Source: an uncultured Selenomonas sp.
GTDB taxonomy: Bacteria > Bacillota > Negativicutes > Selenomonadales > Selenomonadaceae
DNA length: 10,458 bases
Direction: 5' to 3'
Assembly: GCA_905372355.1 (NCBI GenBank)
Contig: CAJPOT010000028.1
Location: forward strand, 1-10,458
In this document: positions 1 through 4,769 of the stretch, piece by piece
Numbering within the stretch: the first letter of the stretch is position 1
How the letters are laid out: every line of letters starts with the position of its first letter
Notes under the pieces: generated by a model
What the model was told of the DNA's origin: nothing
The model's database searches: none
What the model saw: only the letters and a program-made list of their open reading frames with translations
Made by a program: the position numbers and the translations under genes

Positions 1-929
1 CTCACGTCCGTCACGCTGCCCGCCGCAAGGCGCACGTCGTTCGCCGTCATGCGGATCGCGCCCGCCTTGCCGTCAAGGCTCGCGGCGCGCACGACGCCCT
101 CCTGATTGACAGCGGAAGAAACAAGTGCGTCTCCCGTCGCCGCTGTCATGAAGACAAGCCCGCCGTCCGCTTCGACGATGCCTTTGTTCGTGACGCTCTC
201 TTCCATCGCCGCTTTCGTCGGTACGACCGTGACCTTGCCATCGCCCGTGAAATCGAGCGTGACGTCCTCTGCCGCTGCGAGAACCGCCGCGCCCTTCTTG
301 GCAACGATGACGCCTTCGTTGACGACATCCCTGCCGAGAAGCGCTACTGCGCCCGCATCCGCCGCACGAAGTGTGCCGCGATTGATGACCTTGCCATCAT
401 TCGGCGTGCCGACGAAGGCATACTTGCCCGCCATGAAATCGGCGTTCGTAATGTTCATCGTCGAGGCTGCGATCGCGCCCGCATCGACCTGTGCGCCGGG
501 CGCAAAAAGGACGCCCGCCGGGTTGACGAGGAATACTCGCCCGTTCGCCGTGAGCGTGCCGAAGATCTCAGAGGGATTCCCCCCGAGCACGCGGTTCAAA
601 AGCGCCGCCTGTGCATTCGGCTGGAAGATATTGACGCGCTCGTTTGCCGCGATGTTGAAGCTCTGCCAGTTGATGACGGCGTTTTCAGTCGCCTGATGAA
701 TTGCCATCTCCGCCTGACTCTTGGCGATGTCGGCAGCGCCCGCCGCGACTTCGCCGCCCTGCGGCAAGGCGCTGGCAGGGCTGCTCGTGCCAACGAGGGC
801 TGCGCCCGCCGCCACGATGCCGACGCCGCCCAAGAGGGCGCGGCGCACGTTCTCCTGCAGGCGCAGCAGGAAGGGATTGTTCTCGCCGCGCTCTTTCCTC
901 GCGCGGCGCTGTTTTTTCATGAAGCGCAT
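1..929 (-). CDS. TpsA-type filamentous haemagglutinin, N-terminal part (partial)
   Basis: Secreted TpsA partner of a two-partner secretion system. Such proteins cross the inner membrane by Sec and the outer membrane through their TpsB, and often act as adhesins. About 309 codons are present and the frame stays open to the left edge, so the C-terminal repeat region is outside the window. Residues 1-54 form a long signal peptide: a very basic stretch (MRFMKKQRRARKERG), a hydrophobic core (ALLGGVGIVAAGAALVG) and a likely cut after SPASA. The haemagglutination-activity/TPS domain follows, with the family signatures NWQSFNIA, NIFQPN, ALLNRVLGG, IFGTLTANG, VFLVNPAGVLFAPGA and VDAGAIAAST. Beta-helix-like repeats rich in V, G and N come next (NRGTLRAADAGAVALLG, NEGVIVAKKGA). 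The start is the ATG at 927-929, with AAAAGGAG at 938-945 eight bases upstream. It lies 73 bp after the TpsB stop on the same strand, so they probably form one operon. Family assignment is firm; the ligand is unknown. Confidence 0.93.
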   Translation of the reverse strand, partial: MRFMKKQRRARKERGENNPFLLRLQENVRRALLGGVGIVAAGAALVGTSSPASALPQGGEVAAGAADIAKSQAEMAIHQATENAVINWQSFNIAANERVNIFQPNAQAALLNRVLGGNPSEIFGTLTANGRVFLVNPAGVLFAPGAQVDAGAIAASTMNITNADFMAGKYAFVGTPNDGKVINRGTLRAADAGAVALLGRDVVNEGVIVAKKGAAVLAAAEDVTLDFTGDGKVTVVPTKAAMEESVTNKGIVEADGGLVFMTAATGDALVSSAVNQEGVVRAASLDGKAGAIRMTANDVRLAAGSVTDV

Positions 930-1002
930 GGGGATTTCTCCTTTTCGTCTTGAACGCCCGAGAGGTCAAGCTATGCCGACCGCCCAGCTCTCTATTGTCG
1001 TT

Positions 1003-2817
1003 TTAGAAGAATTTATACAGTTGAAACCAGAACCTGCCGCTGCGATCCGTGTCGGAGACCGCCTCTTCATGGCCGATCTTCCAAGCGTAGTGCAGATGCG
1101 CGACCCAGTTCGCCTGATTGCTCCAATTCACACCGACGCCCGCGCCGTATAGGCTGCGGCTCGTCGCGCCCGTATAGCCCGGCCAACCGTCGTGGTAGAG
1201 CTTCACATGACCGCCGTCGACGAAGGCGATCAGCTGCCAGATATTCTCGTCGCCCTCGCGCGTCGGCAAGTTCCAGCGAAGCTCTGAAGTCCAGCGCCAG
1301 CCGTCGTCGCCCGACGCTTCGCCGACGGGGTAGGCGCGTACGCCGTAAGGCCCGCCGAGCGAGAATTTCTCCGAGGAATCGAGGTTCTTGTTCGCCCACT
1401 GGCGGCTGTACGAGAGGTAGAGCGAGAGACGATCGTCTATGTGCTGCAGGCGCGTCAAGTTCAAATTCCACTTGCCGAAATGACCTGCCGTCCGCGCGGT
1501 AGCGGCATCGTACCGGCGCTGCACTTCATCGTCGATGGAGAGGTCGCCATACGTGTAATTGAGCGCGAAGGTGTTGCGGCCGCCCGTCCAGATATGGTCG
1601 AGGTTGTCGCCGTTGATGCCGATGACCCAGTTTTTCGCTCCCTTGGGATTCTTGTACGCCATGCCCTTCGCTTCGTCCTCAAGATCCTTCCAGTCGAAGC
1701 GCAGCGTGCCGTAGAGGTTGAAGTCGCGGCTGCGCCGGAAGTTGTGCTGCCACCAAAGGCTCACGGTCTCCGACGTGCCCGTGTAGTCAAGCGCAGAGAA
1801 CGCGCCGCCCAGCGTGTAGTGCGAGCGTGCGTAGCTGACGCCGACGCGTTCGCCCTGCTTGGCGATCGGCGTCGAGTAGGAAGCCGATCCCGACCACATG
1901 CCGCCATTCGACACGATGCCGCCGACGGAGAAGAGGTCGCCCTCGCGGAACGGACTCGCGTAGTTGAAGAAGGCGCTGTACTGGTAGCGTCCCGTGTAGC
2001 GATAGCCGCCGTTGTCGACGCCGACGTAGCCCCACATGCGGTTGCCCTTGTTCTTGACGTCGATAATGATGTCCGACGTGCCCTGGCGACTGCCCGCCTT
2101 GATCTGTGTGCGCGCCTCGACGCGCGAGAGGTCGTTCGTCAGCCAGACGCCGCGGTTGAGCGGCGCTTTCTTCACGAGTTCGCCCGAGGAAAGCCCCATT
2201 TCACGGCGAACAGCATTTTCTGTCAGATAAGAATGGTTGTTGATGATGATCTTGTCGTAGCGGCCGGGCACGATCGTGAAGTCGACCGTGCCGTCTGCGA
2301 AGTCCTGCGGCGCGAGGTAGGCGAAGGCAACGAAGTATCCTTCGGAACGCAGGTATTTCGTGATCTCCGTCGCCTGCTCTTCGAGGTCGGCGAGACGCGC
2401 GTACTTGAGCTTGTGCGGCTTTAAGAGCGCACAAAGCTCCTCGTCCGTCACGGGGTTCTCGCCCGAGAACGTGTAGCGGCGCACGAGGATCGCGCTCTCC
2501 GCAGCCTGCTGCTCTGCCGAATGCGGCGCAGGGGCTTCCACGCCCGTCCGCGTCACATTCGGCGAGGTGGCTGTTTGCGCGCCCTCGGTCTTCGGCACGT
2601 CGGCGGCGCTCGCGCCCATCATCGGCGCTTCGCCCGCCGCTGCACGCACCATGGCACGCTGCGCATCGCCCGCCGCATCTGAAACCGTTCCCGCTTCAGC
2701 GCAAAAAGGGGCGAGCACAGCGCTGAGCAAAGCAAGCGTGACGGCAAAGGACAGACGCCCGCATCGCTTTGCGATGAAAGACCTGTGCCGGATTTTCTCT
2801 GCATCCTGCATCTTCAT
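1003..2817 (-). CDS. TpsB outer-membrane transporter (ShlB/FhaC/HecB family)
   Basis: Outer-membrane pore that recognises and exports the TpsA protein encoded just downstream. From the chosen start (604 aa), residues 1-42 are a Sec signal peptide ending in FCAEA. An Ala-rich linker of roughly 65 residues follows. A POTRA domain lies at about 110-185 (VRRYTFSGENPVTDEEL to FTIVPGRYDKI) and a second POTRA-like region at about 189-256 (LNRGVWLTNDLSRVEART). The rest, about 257-604, is a 16-strand-type beta barrel. The conserved loop-6 motif appears as GGPYGVRAYPVGEASGD (VRAY at 493-496), and the protein ends in Phe (QLYKFF), as barrels folded by BamA usually do. I prefer the ATG at 2815-2817 because GAAGGA (2827-2832) is nine bases upstream. 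The upstream ATGs at 2833-2835 and 2821-2823 are in frame but poorly spaced from any Shine-Dalgarno. tpsB before tpsA is the common operon order. The family is certain; the exact start is less so. Confidence 0.95.
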   Translation of the reverse strand: MKMQDAEKIRHRSFIAKRCGRLSFAVTLALLSAVLAPFCAEAGTVSDAAGDAQRAMVRAAAGEAPMMGASAADVPKTEGAQTATSPNVTRTGVEAPAPHSAEQQAAESAILVRRYTFSGENPVTDEELCALLKPHKLKYARLADLEEQATEITKYLRSEGYFVAFAYLAPQDFADGTVDFTIVPGRYDKIIINNHSYLTENAVRREMGLSSGELVKKAPLNRGVWLTNDLSRVEARTQIKAGSRQGTSDIIIDVKNKGNRMWGYVGVDNGGYRYTGRYQYSAFFNYASPFREGDLFSVGGIVSNGGMWSGSASYSTPIAKQGERVGVSYARSHYTLGGAFSALDYTGTSETVSLWWQHNFRRSRDFNLYGTLRFDWKDLEDEAKGMAYKNPKGAKNWVIGINGDNLDHIWTGGRNTFALNYTYGDLSIDDEVQRRYDAATARTAGHFGKWNLNLTRLQHIDDRLSLYLSYSRQWANKNLDSSEKFSLGGPYGVRAYPVGEASGDDGWRWTSELRWNLPTREGDENIWQLIAFVDGGHVKLYHDGWPGYTGATSRSLYGAGVGVNWSNQANWVAHLHYAWKIGHEEAVSDTDRSGRFWFQLYKFF

Positions 2818-2885
2818 TCGCATCGTTCCTTCCATGACTTACAATCGTTCTTCACGACGGCTTCCAAAAGTATCAACCGCACTTG

Positions 2886-2904
2886 TATGCTATATATTAG
2901 CATA
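2886..2904 (-). promoter_or_regulatory. Putative tpsBA promoter overlapped by a perfect palindrome
   Basis: On the minus strand, TGC followed by TAATAT (2902 down to 2894) forms an extended -10 element. It would start a transcript near 2887, giving a leader of about 50-70 nt to tpsB. No good -35 is visible. The same bases form the perfect inverted repeat TATGCTA-N5-TAGCATA (2886-2904), a plausible operator. ATATTAGC recurs at 2927-2934, 33 bp away, or about three helical turns. No regulator gene is next to it, so the operator role is inference. Confidence 0.45.
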
Positions 2905-2951
2905 ATGCGGGCTTTTTTCCTAGCGGATATTAGCTATTTCTTTGCAGCCTT

Positions 2952-2970
2952 GCAAAAATAGGGATTTTTG
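2952..2970. repeat. Short AT-rich inverted repeat upstream of tpsB
   Basis: CAAAAAT (2953-2959) and ATTTTTG (2964-2970) are perfect complements around AGGG. The site lies between the tpsBA promoter region and the small-RNA locus. It could be a protein-binding site or a weak hairpin. No function can be assigned. Confidence 0.3.
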
Positions 2971-2998
2971 ACCTATGTTCGGGCGAGGGTTCTCGTAC

Positions 2999-3023
2999 AA
3001 AAAAAGGCAGGCGACAGCTGCCT
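2999..3023 (-). terminator. Rho-independent terminator, minus strand
   Basis: Read on the minus strand, AGGCAG (3023-3018), a 7-nt loop and CTGCCT (3010-3005) form a hairpin followed by seven Ts (3005-2999). This is a standard intrinsic terminator shape. It would stop minus-strand transcripts from the antisense promoter at 3385-3413, or read-through from the glucosaminidase operon, before tpsB. The proposed -35 region of the opposite-strand toxin promoter lies in its loop. Confidence 0.7.
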
Positions 3024-3037
3024 GAATGTGCTATACT
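3011..3037 (+). promoter_or_regulatory. Putative promoter of the small-peptide (toxin) mRNA
   Basis: TATACT at 3032-3037 is preceded by TGC (3029-3031), giving an extended -10. The -35 candidate GCGACA (3011-3016) matches TTGACA at four of six positions, but the spacer is only 15 nt, so the extended -10 probably dominates. The expected start is near 3044. The 13-base core TGCTATACTATAG is identical to the one in the putative cyclase promoter at 7023-7035 on the opposite strand. Confidence 0.55.
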
Positions 3038-3043
3038 ATAGAC

Positions 3044-3218
3044 GGTGTTGCTTCTAATCGGTAGGCGGTCGATTCTTAGCCCCTGAATGGCGGTCAACGT
3101 CAACCAATCGCGTCTCGCCTTCGGCTCACGCTCTTGGGACGTTTTCGCATACGAGCCGTTTGCCAATCAGCTGCGCCCGCGGGCTTGCTTCTTGGACGGC
3201 TCAGCAGGGGTATAGCCC
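3044..3218 (+). ncRNA. Structured 5' leader of the small-peptide mRNA
   Basis: This is about 175 nt of noncoding leader, long for a 23-codon ORF. GAGCCGT (3153-3159) pairs perfectly with ACGGCTC (3196-3202), with CCAA/TTGG (3163-3166/3192-3195) and GCCC/GGGC (3175-3178/3181-3184) nested inside. The ribosome binding site follows directly. CCCCTG (3080-3085) is the exact complement of the Shine-Dalgarno region CAGGGG (3205-3210). That would allow a long-range fold hiding the ribosome binding site, as known for several type I toxin mRNAs. GTCAAC is repeated in tandem at 3093-3104. The structures were read by eye, without energy calculation. Confidence 0.45.
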
Positions 3219-3290
3219 ATGGAACTGTACGATTTTTTGTCGTTCGTTTTCCTCGTAACGATTTGCATCGTTACCTTAAAGGCAAAATAA
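3219..3290 (+). CDS. 23-residue hydrophobic peptide, putative type I (holin-like/Fst-like) toxin
   Basis: This small ORF encodes a single-pass membrane peptide. It begins MELYDFLSFVFLV and ends IVTLKAK: an acidic N-terminus (E2, D5), a hydrophobic segment at about 6-20 and a basic tail (K21, K23). This layout fits the small hydrophobic toxins of Firmicute type I systems. The M-x-x-Y-(D/E)-x-L start resembles the Pfam 'putative holin-like toxin' group, although this peptide is several residues shorter than usual there. The start is the ATG at 3219, with AGGGG (3206-3210) eight bases upstream. The stop codon TAA (3288-3290) touches a perfect terminator hairpin. GTAACGAT and ATCGTTAC inside the ORF (about 3256-3275) could form a hairpin in the coding sequence. 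If expressed it should insert in the inner membrane and depolarise it; that is inference from the family. It is too short for most gene callers. Confidence 0.6.
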   Translation: MELYDFLSFVFLVTICIVTLKAK

Positions 3291-3330
3291 GAAAACCCGC
3301 CTTCAGTTTCCAGACGTAGGCGGGTTTTCT
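3290..3330. terminator. Bidirectional terminator shared by the toxin mRNA and antisense RNA
   Basis: AGAAAACCCGCCT (3290-3302) and AGGCGGGTTTTCT (3318-3330) are 13-bp perfect complements around a 15-nt loop. On the plus strand the stem ends in TTTTCT. On the minus strand it ends in TTTTCTTATTTT. It can therefore end the peptide mRNA from the left and the short RNA from the right. A shared bidirectional terminator between convergent transcripts is the hallmark layout of par/Fst-type loci. Confidence 0.85.
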
Positions 3331-3378
3331 AAATCCAAACACGAGTGGGGCTGACCGTTTACCAGCAACACCCTTTTC
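3290..3378 (-). ncRNA. Putative antisense (antitoxin) RNA, about 90 nt
   Basis: The promoter at 3385-3413 predicts a transcript starting near 3378 on the minus strand and ending at the shared terminator near 3290. It contains no convincing ORF. Its 3' part is the exact complement of the last 40 or so bases of the peptide mRNA, so the two could pair through their terminator stems. Read-through to the terminator at 2999-3023 would give an antisense of about 380 nt covering the whole toxin mRNA. Its 5' region repeats GGTGTTGCT and CGGTC...AGCCCC in the same sense as the toxin mRNA's 5' end. Expression is unproven. Confidence 0.5.
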
Positions 3379-3384
3379 ACGTTC

Positions 3385-3413
3385 ATTATACGACACGCTG
3401 CGCCTTGCGTCAA
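3385..3413 (-). promoter_or_regulatory. Near-consensus sigma-70-type promoter for the antisense RNA
   Basis: On the minus strand, TTGACG (3413-3408), a 17-nt spacer and a perfect TATAAT (3390-3385) form the best promoter in the window. It lies just after the glucosaminidase stop codon (3423) and points away from that gene. There is no protein-coding gene immediately downstream, so it most likely drives a small RNA. Strong constitutive antisense transcription is expected for an antitoxin RNA. Confidence 0.75.
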
Positions 3414-3422
3414 GCGCCGCGC

Positions 3423-4769
3423 CTATTCTTTCAGGCACGCGGCGAAGACGATCTGATTCATCAGCACCGTCGGGTTCGTCGTGTTGATCTCAGCGGCTTG
3501 CGCGAAGGCTCGCCACGCTTCTCGGTATTTCTTCTCGCGCACGAGGGCGATGCCGATGTTGCTCTGGGCGTTCGCCGACTGCGGCACGAGGGCGAGCACG
3601 CGCTCGAAGTCCCGCATCGCAGCATTGTTCCTGCCCGTCTTGAGGTTCATGACACCGAGGTTGTACCATGCGTAGGCGAAGTCGGGCTGCGCCTTAATAA
3701 GCGCTTCGAGGTCGGCCTTCGCACGTTTTTCATCGCCCGCTGCCGTAAAGAAGAGTGCACGATCATAGAGCGCTGCCGCGCTCTTCGGTGAGAGCCGAAG
3801 AGCCGCCTCCAAGTCAGCTGCCGCCCTCTCGCTCTCGCCGCGCTTCGCAAAGACGATGGCGCGATAGACGTAGGCGGCGGCATTTTTCTTTGCGGCGAGC
3901 TTCTTCTCGGCGAAGGCGAGCGAGGCATCGCTCGCGTCGGGCGTCGTCGCTTCGCGGCAGAGCAGCAGGATGTCCTGCCCGTAAGAGGTGCCCGGCACGG
4001 CCCAGACGCCGTTGAGTCCCGTCCAGTGCTTGATCTTGCCGTAGATGTCGGTGCGGTAGAGGCGCACGAGATCGTAGCGCGGATCGACGAGCGGCGCGTG
4101 CGGCCTCTCGGTCGTCGCGTATGCCATGAGGTGCTGGATGTGGGCGCGCACGCCTTCCTGCGGCGTGGCGAAGTACGCGCCCTTGGCCTTGTTGCCCGTC
4201 GCGCCGAGACCGCAGTAGTTGTTCTGAGCGGGCAGGACATCGCCGCCGTAGGCGAAGAATCCCGTCTCCTTCAAGGCCTGGCAAAGGGCGATGTCGGCAC
4301 GCACGCCTTCCGCCCCTGCCTCCTCGTAGTAGAGTCGCACGATCTCCTCGACGGAGCAGGCGAGCTTCGGCTGCGGGTTGCGCCGCCGGATGAAAGCCGC
4401 CATCTGCGCCTGCGTCGCCTCCGCCGCGCCTAGGATCTCGACGCTCTCGGGCGGCGCCTCCTCCTCCAAGATCGGCTCGGTCAGCGGCTCGGCAATGAAG
4501 AAGCGCACCTCTGCCGCCGCCTTCTCGTTGACCTCGGCGGGAAGGTCTGCCGCAAAATGCGGGCGGGCGACGAACACGGGCGTGGCAGCGTCCTTCTTCG
4601 CGTTCGTATCCGTCGCCGCCTGTGCGCCTTGCACGGCGAAGGCGGGCGTCCCTTGCGCGGCCTGCGCCACGGACGGCAGTGGCGCTCCCGCGCACGCGGC
4701 GAGGAGCGCCGCCATGGCGGCTCCCGCCAGAAGACGCCGCATCTTCCCCGTCATTCTTCCTTCGGGCAT
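3423..4769 (-). CDS. Lipoprotein with glucosaminidase (GH73-type) domain and C-terminal TPR repeats
   Basis: Predicted envelope-anchored N-acetylglucosaminidase that cuts peptidoglycan glycan strands. Residues 1-26 are a lipoprotein signal with lipobox LAAC (lipidated Cys26), so it is probably tethered in the periplasm. A low-complexity linker follows. The glucosaminidase domain spans about 125-275, with a likely catalytic Glu168 in CQALKETGFF and the family signatures QNNYCGLGATG, GVRAHIQHLMAYA, VDPRYDLV and NGVWAVPGTSYGQ. Residues about 298-434 hold four TPR-like units (AYVYRAIVFAKRGESERAAA, ALYDRALFFTAAGDEKRAKA, AWYNLGVMNLKTGRNNAAM, AQSNIGIALVREKKYREAW), a protein-binding scaffold. The start is the ATG at 4767-4769, with GGAGG (4776-4780) six bases upstream. 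It overlaps the end of the cyclase gene by 19 nt, which implies co-transcription and probably translational coupling. GH73 joined to TPR suggests the hydrolase is recruited to a partner complex. Confidence 0.88.
   Translation of the reverse strand: MPEGRMTGKMRRLLAGAAMAALLAACAGAPLPSVAQAAQGTPAFAVQGAQAATDTNAKKDAATPVFVARPHFAADLPAEVNEKAAAEVRFFIAEPLTEPILEEEAPPESVEILGAAEATQAQMAAFIRRRNPQPKLACSVEEIVRLYYEEAGAEGVRADIALCQALKETGFFAYGGDVLPAQNNYCGLGATGNKAKGAYFATPQEGVRAHIQHLMAYATTERPHAPLVDPRYDLVRLYRTDIYGKIKHWTGLNGVWAVPGTSYGQDILLLCREATTPDASDASLAFAEKKLAAKKNAAAYVYRAIVFAKRGESERAAADLEAALRLSPKSAAALYDRALFFTAAGDEKRAKADLEALIKAQPDFAYAWYNLGVMNLKTGRNNAAMRDFERVLALVPQSANAQSNIGIALVREKKYREAWRAFAQAAEINTTNPTVLMNQIVFAACLKE

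Noticed and set aside
106..696. A 196-codon plus-strand frame opposite the TpsA gene
   Set aside because: The minus strand carries an unmistakable TPS domain with signal peptide and ribosome binding site, and the plus frame has no recognisable features.
1441..2424. A 327-codon plus-strand frame opposite tpsB
   Set aside because: Its composition is Val/Ala/Arg/Asp-rich with no motif or ribosome binding site; it is the antisense of a firm TpsB barrel.
2677..2700. TpsB as a lipoprotein because of the Cys near the signal cleavage site
   Set aside because: The residues before Cys are A-P-F, which do not form a lipobox, and AEA just after it is a normal signal peptidase I site.
3134..3319. A 61-codon plus-strand frame overlapping the small peptide
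   Set aside because: It has no proper ribosome binding site, runs into the terminator hairpin, and is not hydrophobic. The 23-codon ORF in another frame has a Shine-Dalgarno and stops before the hairpin.
3044..3372. The small-RNA locus as a MITE bounded by GGTGTTGCT inverted repeats
   Set aside because: The repeats are only 9 bp, there is no target-site duplication, and promoters lie outside them. The paired-transcript explanation fits better.
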